A stretch of 64,000 nt of DNA from Sphingomonas sp. AX6 (GTDB lineage Bacteria; Pseudomonadota; Alphaproteobacteria; Sphingomonadales; Sphingomonadaceae): the NCBI RefSeq assembly GCF_902506605.1, contig NZ_LR733979.1:641064-705063 (forward strand), in the 5' to 3' direction. Of this stretch, positions 1 to 6,639 are shown piece by piece. The stretch's first letter is position 1. Each line of letters begins with the position of its first letter. The notes under the pieces were generated by a model. That model ran no database searches. It saw nothing but the letters and a program-made list of their open reading frames with translations, and was not told the DNA's origin. A program made the position numbers and the translations under genes.

Positions 1-1
1 C

Positions 2-370
2 ACCTGGCCGGACGTGACCCTGGCTGAAGCGCGCGCAAAGCGCGATGGTGTGCGCAAGCAAATCAGCCAGGGCATCGATCCTGCCGAAACGCAAAGGCTC
101 GATCATCTGTCCGCGCTTCTCGAGGCTGAAAACACCTTCAAGGCGATTGCCGAGGAATGGGTCACGAAGAACGAGCGCGAAGGTCGTGCTCCGGTCACGC
201 TCGACAAGATCCGCTGGCTTCTTAACATTACTTATCCAACGCTGGGCGGCCGGCCAATCAACAAGATCAGTCCGCAGGAAGTTCTGCTTGTTTTGCGGAA
301 GGTCGAAGCGACCGGGCGGATCTCCCAGGTGCCACCGACCGTCGCACTGGGGGAAACTTCAATCTACTGA
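2..370 (+). pseudogene. Truncated phage-type integrase (P4-like tyrosine recombinase), N-terminal/SAM-like part only
   Basis: The reading frame is open from the window edge and encodes about 122 residues resembling the end of the arm-binding domain (DVTLAEARAKRD, QGIDPAE) and the core-binding SAM-like domain (TFKAIAEEW, the linker TLGGRPINKISPQEVL and VLRKVEATGR) of P4-family integrases. Similarity stops abruptly after the ATGR motif near base 320. The following residues do not look like the family and the frame ends at 370. No catalytic domain (R-H-R-Y) follows in any frame, so the gene is a remnant; its 5' part lies outside the window. Family members are about 400 residues. It marks an old integration event at the left side of the accessory region. 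The family call is confident; the exact breakpoint is an estimate. Confidence 0.75.
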
Positions 371-661
371 CGAACTCTGTCAGCGCAGGCCTACGCCCAA
401 TCAGGCAGAGTGAAGACGCTGCCAATCACAGGCTTGAATTCTCATCTAATCCGATATGGGAGCATTCGAAACCACGCATTTATGGGGTTTTCAGGAAGTG
501 GTGCCCCATGGGACAAAGATGGGCACCCAAATCATACCAAAGTTTCGGTTTTACGCGACTGAAATTGGGCGGGACCCGAAGGGCTGCTTTTTCGCAATCG
601 TCGCGATTTCCTGCCGGTCAGGTCCCGACCCCATTGCGGACGCAGCCAAAACCTATATTCC
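371..661. other. Gene-free stretch downstream of broken integrase
   Basis: No credible gene is seen here. An open frame at 456-686 has no recognisable composition or ribosome binding site. A hairpin is visible at 501-526: GTGCCCCAT pairs with ATGGGCAC with one bulged base around a nine-base loop. It could be a terminator-like structure or a relic of the integrated element. It is not a tRNA, because no T-loop consensus is present. Confidence 0.4.
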
Positions 662-937
662 ATGTGGATGCTATCGATTGAATTGACCTTCTTAATCGGT
701 GCGGTCTTCGGAATGCTGGCTGGGGTTTTCGCCTCTCGAAAGATCGGCTGCCTTCTCTTGCTTCCTATACCAATCGCAATGTTCGTCTACGTGGGCGAGT
801 GGCAGGACCAACACCCCGAAAGCCTAAAATCTACAAGTGTCCTAGACTTTTATTTCAGCGCGCTTTGGCCGAGCCTTGGCGCGCTATTGGGATTGTGGAC
901 TGGAAGGTATTTGCGCGCCCGTATGCGCGAGAAATAG
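662..937 (+). CDS. Small hypothetical membrane protein
   Basis: This 91-residue product is not a family I recognise. It has hydrophobic segments at about residues 5-25 (starting LTFLIGAVFGMLAG) and 28-45 (GCLLLLPIPIAMFVYV), a short polar stretch, then a third hydrophobic segment around 65-82 and a basic C-terminus (RYLRARMREK), which favours an inner-membrane protein. No clear Shine-Dalgarno precedes the ATG, so the start is uncertain. The gene stands alone between the integrase relic and a reverse-strand small membrane gene. An 18-bp sequence 14 bases after its stop recurs 420 bp further on. It may be cargo of the mobile region. Confidence 0.45.
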   Translation: MWMLSIELTFLIGAVFGMLAGVFASRKIGCLLLLPIPIAMFVYVGEWQDQHPESLKSTSVLDFYFSALWPSLGALLGLWTGRYLRARMREK

Positions 938-951
938 CGAATGCCCGCTTT

Positions 952-969
952 CCACCCAGTTCGAGGCGT
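952..969. repeat. 18-bp direct repeat, copy 1
   Basis: The sequence CCACCCAGTTCGAGGCGT occurs here and again, identical, at 1372-1389. The copies are in the same orientation, exactly 420 bp apart, and bracket the reverse-strand small membrane gene. They may be duplication or recombination ends. Confidence 0.6.
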
Positions 970-1029
970 CGGATGCGCTCGACGACGTTCGCTAATGCAG
1001 CCAGATGATGTTCAACCTTGGAAAGAGGA

Positions 1030-1290
1030 TTAACCTCGATTTCTCGATAAACCGAAAAGATACCTCACGGTAAAATACAACGGAATTCCATAGGACAGAA
1101 TGAATAGAACTACCCATTTTGAATTATCTATAAGGTGTTCGCTTGTAAGCGGTGGCCACAAAGGCAATGAACCTGACCACAGCCAACCTAAGACCAATCC
1201 GGGCAATAGTAATATCAGCCAAAGAATAGCCAGCACCCATTCGAACTTGCTAATTTTATGCTTTTTATTTCTTCTATTAATATTTGCCAT
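1030..1290 (-). CDS. Small hypothetical two-helix membrane protein
   Basis: I do not recognise this 86-residue product. It starts with a strongly basic N-terminus (NRRNKKHK), followed by a long hydrophobic helix at about 18-38 (WVLAILWLILLLPGLVLGWL) and a second near 58-78 (WVVLFILSYGIPLYF), then a basic tail. This is the pattern of a small inner-membrane protein with both ends in the cytoplasm. The ATG at 1290 was chosen over upstream in-frame starts because AAGGA lies about 12 bases upstream and the upstream residues look untranslated. Its base composition is noticeably more AT-rich than the surrounding genome, which suggests recent transfer. It lies between the two copies of the 18-bp repeat. 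Confidence 0.5.
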   Translation of the reverse strand: MANINRRNKKHKISKFEWVLAILWLILLLPGLVLGWLWSGSLPLWPPLTSEHLIDNSKWVVLFILSYGIPLYFTVRYLFGLSRNRG

Positions 1291-1371
1291 TATAAGCAGC
1301 ATCCTTGTCGGTTTACCACGTTGGTTGTGGGGAACAAAACTCTCGATTGCTGCCCCCCTTACGGCAGCTAA

Positions 1372-1389
1372 CCACCCAGTTCGAGGCGT
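1372..1389. repeat. 18-bp direct repeat, copy 2
   Basis: This is the second identical copy of the sequence at 952-969, upstream of the reverse-strand membrane gene. The two copies define a 420-bp unit carrying that gene. Confidence 0.6.
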
Positions 1390-1433
1390 GAGGCAAGCCA
1401 CTTCGTTTTCCCGAAACCCGTCGCGCCGCGATC

Positions 1434-1458
1434 GACCCCATTGGAGTCATTTGGGGTC
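1434..1458 (-). terminator. Hairpin downstream of RTX gene (second of two)
   Basis: GACCCCA at 1434-1440 pairs with TGGGGTC at 1452-1458 around an 11-base loop. It lies about 75 bases beyond the stop of the leftward RTX gene. No strong U-run follows, so it is a weak terminator candidate. Confidence 0.35.
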
Positions 1459-1487
1459 TGTCCCGTGTGTTTACGCATCACCGACGG

Positions 1488-1517
1488 TTGGGCTCGACGG
1501 CAAGTAGCCGAGCCCAA
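1488..1517 (-). terminator. Hairpin just past the RTX stop codon
   Basis: TTGGGCTCG at 1488-1496 and CGAGCCCAA at 1509-1517 form a perfect 9-bp stem around a 12-base loop. The structure begins 14 bases after the stop codon of the leftward RTX gene, the expected place for its terminator. There is no clear U-tract. Confidence 0.5.
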
Positions 1518-1531
1518 TCTTGCTCTGCAAA

Positions 1532-3106
1532 TTAGACCGAGGGTGTGGCCGCCGCGAGCATAGTAAAGCTGGTGGTCTCCAGCGCGGAACCTGGCGCAAC
1601 GGTTGCGAACAGAACAGCAGCCCCGGTTCCGGTGCCGTCAGCATCATAGAACAGTTGTCCCGATACCTGGTCGTAGATAACTTGGGCATTGGTGCCGGCC
1701 GCAGCCGTACCCCTCAAGAACTCATTCGTATCGAGGCTTGCGCCGAGCGCCTCGAACCCGGTTGAAAGACCGATACGATCGGCCTGTCCGCCTGCGTTGA
1801 AGTCGCCAATCACGGCAACGTTGCCGGCAGCCGTTCCACTCATCACGAACAGATCGGCACCGCCGCCGCCGAACAGCGTGTCCATGCCGCCCCCGCCAGC
1901 GATCGTATCCGCACCCTCGGTCCCAGCGATCGTCTGCGCGAACACATTCCCGGACAATCGCAGTCCGATCGTCGAGCTGCGATCCTGTGCGGCAAGCAGC
2001 TCAACCGAGACGCCGGCTGCGAGGGAATAATCGACCGAGGTGACGACGGTGTCGAAGCCCTGGCCATCCTGTTCCTGGATCACCGTTGCGCTGTCGCCCA
2101 CAGCATAAATATCGTTGCCGAATAGGCCGATCAGCGTGTCTAGACCGCCCGATCCGCCATTCAGAACGTTGTCGCCATAATTGCCGATAATCGTCTGGGC
2201 AACAAAGTTACCAATCAGGTTTATTGTGACGGTTGCCGAATGATCTACTGTAGATAGGACCTCGATCGAGTTATCGCCGAGATTATAACTGGTCGTAGTG
2301 TAGATGATGTCTGTCCCGCCATCGACGCGCTCGATGACAACGTCACTCGCGCTATCCACGAGGTAGGTGTCATTGCCTAGAAGACCAACAAGCGTATCAT
2401 CACCCCCTCCGCCGATAAGCACGCTACCATCGTCGTTACCGACAATCAGTTGATCGAAGCGGTTACCGACTATATCGATACGAAGACCACCTGAAATACG
2501 AATTTCTTCAATCTCTGCATCAGCGGATAGTTCGTACGACCCCCCGGCGACCTGACGGTTCGTGTTGATAGTAATCGTATCATAGCCACCACCAACAGCC
2601 TCTATTACCTTTGTGGTGGAACCGCGGACAATGTAATGATCGTTTCCACCCAGGCCCATTAACGTTTCAGGGCGAGCGGGCGAAGAAGATATGTCAAATG
2701 TGTTTGCCGGTAAGCCGGTGTCGAGCAAGTCGTCCCCGTTTCCCCCAGTGATGTCCTGCGAGAAACTGTTGCCAATGAGCGTGATCCCGGTGGTACGGTC
2801 GGGATCACTAGCGCGAAGCACTTCAATGGCCATCTCGCTGCGATAGACACCGAAGGTGAACAGCTCGAAGCGGTCACCGCTGACCAAGACCGTGTCGAAG
2901 CCGTACCGCTCTTCGAAAATGTCCCCCCGCTCATCAATTACGACTTGGCCATCGACTTGGTAAGTATCATCACCCATGCCACCGGCCATCGTGTCAAATC
3001 CACCCCCACTGATTAGGAGATCATTCCCGCCGCCGGCGCTAAAAACGTCGTCCGCAGAAGTGCCAATCAGTGTGTCCGCACCCTCGGTTCCATTAATAAC
3101 AGCCAC
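1532..3106 (-). CDS. RTX-type calcium-binding repeat protein (hemolysin-type repeats)
   Basis: This protein of about 524 residues is built of glycine/aspartate nonapeptide repeats (for example GTEGADTLIG, GGGGDDTLVG, GGGGMDTLFG), arranged in roughly 90-residue modules ending in the pattern GNDxYxVD. Such repeats fold into a Ca2+-binding beta-roll and usually mark type I-secreted proteins. The C-terminal ~100 residues (from about GGADLFVMSG, with AVIGDFNAGGQADRI) look like the terminal module of that class. I chose the GTG at 3106, not the ATG at 3181, because GGAG sits 8 bases upstream and the repeat region starts at once (VAVINGTEGADT). There is no catalytic domain and no neighbouring type I transporter, so its activity is unknown; it could be a surface or adhesive protein. 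A terminator-like hairpin follows. Confidence 0.85.
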   Translation of the reverse strand: MAVINGTEGADTLIGTSADDVFSAGGGNDLLISGGGFDTMAGGMGDDTYQVDGQVVIDERGDIFEERYGFDTVLVSGDRFELFTFGVYRSEMAIEVLRASDPDRTTGITLIGNSFSQDITGGNGDDLLDTGLPANTFDISSSPARPETLMGLGGNDHYIVRGSTTKVIEAVGGGYDTITINTNRQVAGGSYELSADAEIEEIRISGGLRIDIVGNRFDQLIVGNDDGSVLIGGGGDDTLVGLLGNDTYLVDSASDVVIERVDGGTDIIYTTTSYNLGDNSIEVLSTVDHSATVTINLIGNFVAQTIIGNYGDNVLNGGSGGLDTLIGLFGNDIYAVGDSATVIQEQDGQGFDTVVTSVDYSLAAGVSVELLAAQDRSSTIGLRLSGNVFAQTIAGTEGADTIAGGGGMDTLFGGGGADLFVMSGTAAGNVAVIGDFNAGGQADRIGLSTGFEALGASLDTNEFLRGTAAAGTNAQVIYDQVSGQLFYDADGTGTGAAVLFATVAPGSALETTSFTMLAAATPSV

Positions 3107-3393
3107 GTGACTTACTCCAATTTTGGGGCACCAACAGCGCGATGATCGACCTAAAGCATCGAACCATGGAATTGAAAACAAAACAACTTCAAGTGGTTAA
3201 GAATATGGCCGCCGTCGCCAACGGAAATGCGGAACCGGAAATGGCTTTGGCTCAATGAACGATCCCGGACCATAAGAACCGATCGGTTTTGCCTAGAGCT
3301 GCCCGACAGCGATCACCCAGTTGCCGTCGATCCGAGACATATGCCGTCTCCCATTAGCGGCCATCGGGCAATGCCCGACAGCCGCATCGATGG

Positions 3394-3999
3394 TCAGATT
3401 TCGGTACGCTCAGCGAGCATGAGCGCATCCTCGACATCGACGCCTAGATAGCGGACGGTGTTCTCGATCTTGGTGTGTCCTGGCAGGATCTGCACCGCCC
3501 TGAGATTGCCGGTAGCCCTGTAGATCATGGTCGCCTTCGTCCGCCTCATCGAATGGGTGCCATAGTCTTCGCGCCGTAGTCCGATTGCTGTGACCCATTC
3601 GTCCACGAGCCGGGCATACTGCCTCGTACCCATCGGGCGACTGTGATCCAGTCGACTGGGGAACACATAGTCATCGGCTGTTCCGCCGCGGCGCTGCAGC
3701 CACGCGGCAAGGCTCCCACGCGCGTCAGCGGTAATTTCGAATTGCACCGGCCGACCAGTCTTCTGCTGGATTACCATAGCGCGAGTCCGAATATCCTACC
3801 CGGCTATGAGACCGCCGATCCTCAGCTTCACGAGGTCGCTGCCCCGCAACTTGCTATCGATGGCAAGGTCAAACAACGCGCGATCTCGCAGCCGCTCCTC
3901 TCGATCAAGAAGGAAGCGGATCGCCCAGATCTGCTTCTGCGTGAGCGGTCGCTTCGTGCCAACCGTTTTACCGGCATTCCAGGCCACGCGGTTCTGCAT
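3394..3999 (-). pseudogene. Short tyrosine recombinase/integrase interrupted by an in-frame amber codon
   Basis: Two adjacent open frames on this strand (3796-3999 and 3394-3777) are in the same frame. Between them lie only one TAG codon (3798-3796) and six codons (DIRTRA). Read through, they give a protein of about 201 residues of the compact integrase family found in sphingomonads. It has LRGSDLVKL with the first catalytic Arg, THSMRRTKA with the H-x-x-R pair, GHTKIENTVRYLG with the third His and the nucleophilic Tyr. All catalytic residues look present, so the nonsense codon is probably the only lesion, unless the stop is suppressed or is a sequencing error. ILPGH has Pro where this family usually has Leu. 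The gene lies just left of a truncated copD and probably belongs to the element that damaged it. Confidence 0.75.
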
Positions 4000-4232
4000 G
4001 ACGGGATCCAGATTAGGTCATCGTCGTTCTCCTTGGCCGTGATTGGCCAAAGGCAAAAACGGACGACGATCACTGAGAGTCGTCCAAAGAGGACTCACAC
4101 CACCGGGTAATATGACCGGTTTCCGGCGACACCGAGGGTTGGCCCTAGGACCGGGATGCGGGCGCGTTTCAGTCTCAGACCTGTCGCTAAAAGTTCTCGC
4201 CTAACCACTTAAGAGGCTTCTCGCATATACGG

Positions 4233-4376
4233 TTAAATAGCAAAGTTCTTCAGCGTAGCCGTGCCTGACAGTCGCGGCGAACCCCGCCTTACCAATCCAG
4301 CCGGCATTGGCAGATCGAGACTGCCAAGAAAACGCAGCGTCACCGCCGCGCCTTCCCCTGCCGCCCAGGCGATCAC
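4233..4376 (-). pseudogene. copD: copD remnant (copper resistance protein D, N-terminal fragment)
   Basis: A GTG one base after the copC stop opens a frame of only 47 residues. It begins VIAWAAGEGAAVTLRFLGSL, continues LDLPMPAGL, and then runs into unrelated sequence and a TAA. Position (directly behind copC, same strand, translationally coupled) and the LRF-LDL-GL pattern resemble the first transmembrane helix of CopD, a polytopic inner-membrane protein of about 300 residues. The rest is missing, so the gene appears cut by the accessory region to the left. The assignment rests mainly on gene order and is tentative. Confidence 0.45.
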
Positions 4377-4377
4377 C

Positions 4378-4767
4378 TCAGTTGACGGCGAATGCGTGCG
4401 TACCCGTGATCCGATGGGTGTCGGCGCCGACGACGTGCCAATCGACGCGGTAGGTGCCCGCGGGAAGCGGCTTGGCCGAGGTCAGGACGATCGAGCTTCC
4501 GTCGCTGCCGATCGCGGCGTTGACGCCGGTCATCTTCATATCGGGATGATTGGCCATGCCGGGCATCCCGGTCATCGTCAGGGTGGCACCAGATAGCCGA
4601 GGCGTCAGCCGTTCGCTGAATTTGAGCGCGATCCGCGTCACCCCCTTCGCCGACGCGTTCGCCGCGGGAGACGCCGATACCAGCTTGGGATGGGCGACCG
4701 CGACGCCGGGTGCCGCAAAGGCAATGACAGCGGCCAGCGAGAGTGCGATTTTCGAGAGGATGCGCAT
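4378..4767 (-). CDS. copC: Periplasmic copper-binding protein CopC
   Basis: The product has 129 residues. A signal peptide (1-25, cleaved before HPKLV after AVA) leaves His at or next to the mature N-terminus, as in CopC, where it ligates copper. The beta-sandwich body carries the CopC hallmarks ASPAANAS, LKFSERLTP and the C-terminal WHVVGADTHRITGTHAF with further His ligands. A Met/His-rich loop (TMTGMPGMANHPDMKMTG) could bind Cu(I). CopC carries periplasmic copper, normally handing it to CopD, but only a fragment of copD follows. The ATG has GGAG 8 bases upstream. Transcription probably starts from an ECF-type promoter at 4794-4822 that shares its -35 palindrome with the divergent cnrYXH-like operon. 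Confidence 0.92.
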   Translation of the reverse strand: MRILSKIALSLAAVIAFAAPGVAVAHPKLVSASPAANASAKGVTRIALKFSERLTPRLSGATLTMTGMPGMANHPDMKMTGVNAAIGSDGSSIVLTSAKPLPAGTYRVDWHVVGADTHRITGTHAFAVN

Positions 4768-4793
4768 ATTCACTCCATGGGTTTTCGATCCCA

Positions 4794-4822
4794 GATACGC
4801 GATCGCGCGCCCAACCCCTCGA
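4794..4822 (-). promoter_or_regulatory. ECF-type promoter of copC
   Basis: On the minus strand, TCGAGGGG (4822-4815) is followed by 14 bases and GCGTATC (4800-4794), 27 bases before the copC ATG. The same -35 box, spacer and GCGTA core precede the cnrY-like gene and copA. The likely polymerase partner is the ECF sigma factor encoded at 5588. Confidence 0.65.
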
Positions 4823-4835
4823 AAATTTCGAGGGG
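4815..4835. promoter_or_regulatory. Palindrome shared by the two divergent ECF promoters
   Basis: A perfect inverted repeat has arms CCCCTCGAAA and TTTCGAGGGG around a single central A. Each arm contains the -35 box of one promoter (copC leftward, cnrYXH-like rightward), so the two promoters face away from a common centre. Confidence 0.8.
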
Positions 4836-4856
4836 CGCGCCGACAGCACGCGTAGA
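4828..4856 (+). promoter_or_regulatory. ECF-type promoter of the cnrYXH-like operon
   Basis: TCGAGGGG (4828-4835), a 14-base spacer and GCGTAGA (4850-4856) lie 22 bases before the ATG of the anti-sigma gene. Boxes and spacing match the copA promoter at 7414-7442 exactly, indicating autoregulation by the ECF sigma factor. Confidence 0.7.
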
Positions 4857-4878
4857 GGGGACCGACGGAGACGAGGAT

Positions 4879-5160
4879 ATGACGACCGACATCGACGACG
4901 CATTGCACGCGCTGGGACGGGTTCCCGACCACGCCGCGCTGACCGGCATCGAGGATCGCGTGCTTGCCGCGATCGATGCGCGGCGCGGCGAAACGTTGGG
5001 CTCGCGGATGACGGTCGGGCTGGCTGTCGGCGCGCTGCTGATCGGCGCGGGCGGCGCGGCCTTGCCGTATCGATCGGCCACCGCATCTACGCCTGCGAGT
5101 TTTGCGGCACCCGGTCCGCTTGCGCCGTCGTCGCTGCTGCTGGGATCGGCCGAGCGGTGA
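4879..5160 (+). CDS. CnrY/NccY-like membrane anti-sigma factor
   Basis: The product has 93 residues: a cytoplasmic N-terminal segment (about 1-43) that would hold the sigma factor, one transmembrane helix at about 44-63 (VGLAVGALLIGAGG), and a short periplasmic tail ending APSSLLLG. The size, single helix and small-residue-rich tail ending near a Leu-Leu-Gly match CnrY of Cupriavidus, whose tail ends similarly. It is the first gene of a three-gene operon in the order anti-sigma, sensor, ECF sigma, exactly as in cnrYXH. Its stop overlaps the next start (GTGATG). The ATG follows GAGGAT after a recognisable ECF promoter. Direct sequence similarity is weak, so the call leans on architecture and synteny. 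Confidence 0.65.
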   Translation: MTTDIDDALHALGRVPDHAALTGIEDRVLAAIDARRGETLGSRMTVGLAVGALLIGAGGAALPYRSATASTPASFAAPGPLAPSSLLLGSAER

Positions 5161-5591
5161 TGAAGCGCAATTTGACGATCGCCCTGATCGCTTTTGTCGC
5201 GGCATTGCTCGGCGTATTTGCCGGCCGTGCGCTGGCTCCGGCAGAAGCTGAGGCGGGGATCGATATCCATGCCGTGCTGCACGACCGGCTCGACCTCGAC
5301 GCCGATCAGGAACGGCGGCTGGAAGTGCTCGAACGTGATTTCGCCGTTCAACGACGTGCGCTCGAAGCGGAAATGCGCGCCGACAACCGGCGGCTGGCAG
5401 CGGCGATCCAGGCCGAACATCGAAATGGTCCTGCGGTGGAATCCGCGATCGACGCGACGCACAGGACGATGGGCGAGCTGCAAAAGGCGACGCTGGCCCA
5501 TGTGTTCGCGATGCGCGCATTGCTGCGCGACGATCAGGCCGTCATTTTCGACGAGGCGGTGACCAAGGCGCTGGTCGAAGACGGGCAGTGA
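5160..5591 (+). CDS. CnrX-like periplasmic metal sensor
   Basis: The 143-residue product has an N-terminal membrane anchor (about 6-26) and a four-helix periplasmic domain of the heavy-metal sensor/CnrX family. Aligned to CnrX with a constant offset of five residues, all five Ni/Co ligands of CnrX are kept: His37, His41, Glu58, His114 and Met118 (CnrX His42, His46, Glu63, His119, Met123). Shared blocks include ERDFAVQRRALE and GELQKATLAHVFAMRA. It should sense metal in the periplasm and pass the signal to the anti-sigma protein. It overlaps the preceding stop and runs 4 bases into the sigma gene. Its neighbours are copper genes, so the inducing metal may differ from CnrX. Confidence 0.85.
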   Translation: MKRNLTIALIAFVAALLGVFAGRALAPAEAEAGIDIHAVLHDRLDLDADQERRLEVLERDFAVQRRALEAEMRADNRRLAAAIQAEHRNGPAVESAIDATHRTMGELQKATLAHVFAMRALLRDDQAVIFDEAVTKALVEDGQ

Positions 5592-6136
5592 CCGCGCCAT
5601 CCGGCGACAGCGATGGCGCGTTGGCGGCACGATCGATCGCGGGCGACGATCGGGCGTTCGCTGAAATCGTTCGCCGCCATAAGCAGTTTCTCTATGGCCT
5701 GACCGCGCGTCTGGTCGGCAATCCCGACGATGCGCTCGATCTGGTGCAGGAGGCGTTCGTGTCGGCGCACGGTGCGCTCAGACGCTACGACCCCGACCGA
5801 CCGATGCGCACCTGGCTGGCGCGGATCGCGGTCAACAAGGCGCGCGACTGGCAGCGCAAGGAACGCGTGCGCGCGGTACTGCGTAGCATTCTGCCTTTGG
5901 GCGACGTCGCCGATGTCGCCGCCGAGCAGGTGTCGGTCGAACAGGCGGTGTCCGACCGTGCGGACCTGGCAGAGGTGCGTGATCGCATCGCGAAAATGCC
6001 CGCCAAGCTTCGTGAAGTGCTGGTATTGCGGACGATTGAGGGATTGCCGCAGGCCCAGGTCGCCGAACTGCTCGGAATTAGCGAAAAGGCGGTGGAAACC
6101 CGGCTCTACCGCGCGCGGCGGCACCTTTCCACATAG
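5588..6136 (+). CDS. ECF sigma factor, CnrH-like
   Basis: This is a 182-residue sigma-70 family member of the extracytoplasmic type. Region 2 spans about 20-90 (FAEIVRRHKQFLYGLTARLV; DALDLVQEAFVSAHGAL; TWLARIAVNKARDW) and region 4 about 125-178 (LREVLVLRTIEGLPQAQVAELL; VETRLYRARRHL). It starts at a GTG whose frame overlaps the end of the sensor gene by 4 bases, so it is translationally coupled. As in cnrYXH, it is last in the operon. It probably recognises TCGAGGGG-N14-GCGTA, seen upstream of its own operon, copC and copA. It ends 2 bases from the convergent cueR. Confidence 0.88.
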   Translation: MTAPSGDSDGALAARSIAGDDRAFAEIVRRHKQFLYGLTARLVGNPDDALDLVQEAFVSAHGALRRYDPDRPMRTWLARIAVNKARDWQRKERVRAVLRSILPLGDVADVAAEQVSVEQAVSDRADLAEVRDRIAKMPAKLREVLVLRTIEGLPQAQVAELLGISEKAVETRLYRARRHLST

Positions 6137-6138
6137 TC

Positions 6139-6531
6139 TCAGGCGGTATCGCCGAGCCGCTGGATGATCGGGCAATCGGGGCGGTCGTCGCCTGCGCAGG
6201 CGTCGGAGAGCGTCTGGAGCGTGTCGACCATCGCCTGCATGTCGTCGATCTTGCTGCGAAGCCGGTCGATATGGCTGCGCGCCATCGCCTTCACATCGCC
6301 GCTGCGGCGCGTTCGGTCGCGCCACAGGCCGAGCAGCTCGGAAATTTCCGCAACGGAGAAGCCCAGATCGCGTGCGCGGCGGATGAAGCGCAGTTCGTGG
6401 ACGTTGGCGTCGGCATAGTCGCGATAGCCCGATGCGCGCCGGTCGGCGGGCGGGATGAGCCCGGTTTCCTCATAATAGCGTATCATCTTTGCCGAAATGC
6501 CCGACTGGCGGGCGGCTTCGCCGATGTTCAT
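6139..6531 (-). CDS. cueR: Cu(I)-responsive MerR-family regulator CueR
   Basis: The product has 130 residues: an N-terminal winged helix (MNIGEAARQSGISAKMIRYYEETGL), a long dimerisation helix, and the metal loop CAGDDRPDC with Cys112 and Cys120. Ser77 marks the monovalent-metal subclass, and all three positions match E. coli CueR numbering. The ATG at 6531 was preferred to the upstream in-frame ATG at 6603 because AAGGAG lies just upstream and the domain begins there. The protein would bend the palindromic promoter at 6574-6595, which points to the divergent glutaredoxin/MauE gene, when cytoplasmic Cu(I) (or Ag/Au) rises. Confidence 0.92.
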   Translation of the reverse strand: MNIGEAARQSGISAKMIRYYEETGLIPPADRRASGYRDYADANVHELRFIRRARDLGFSVAEISELLGLWRDRTRRSGDVKAMARSHIDRLRSKIDDMQAMVDTLQTLSDACAGDDRPDCPIIQRLGDTA

Positions 6532-6573
6532 GGGGGCTCCTTCGCGTTGCGAGACCGATACGGCGATGCGCCC

Positions 6574-6595
6574 TTGACCTTCCAATGATTGGAAG
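6574..6595 (+). promoter_or_regulatory. CueR-type operator/promoter
   Basis: TTGACC (6574-6579) overlaps a perfect 17-bp palindrome, CTTCCAAT-G-ATTGGAAG (6579-6595). This is the layout of MerR/CueR promoters, where the regulator sits in an over-long spacer. A 19-bp spacer leads to a poor -10 near CACATG. It points to the GTG start at 6640. Confidence 0.75.
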
Positions 6596-6639
6596 CCCCA
6601 CATGGTGGGTCAGACCGAAGCATTGACGAGGAGCGAGAC

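Noticed and set aside
501..526. Possible antisense tRNA end (TGGTGCCCC...) as an integration site
   Set aside because: There is no T-loop or anticodon arm consensus in either direction; only a short hairpin is present.
456..686. Open reading frame of 76 residues in the left accessory region
   Set aside because: No ribosome binding site, no recognisable composition, and a hairpin runs through it; it overlaps the next gene's start.
3191..4210. AAGTGGTTA at 3191 and its reverse complement at 4202-4210, flanking the recombinase
   Set aside because: Only nine bases match and the distances to the gene ends are uneven; chance is likely at this length.
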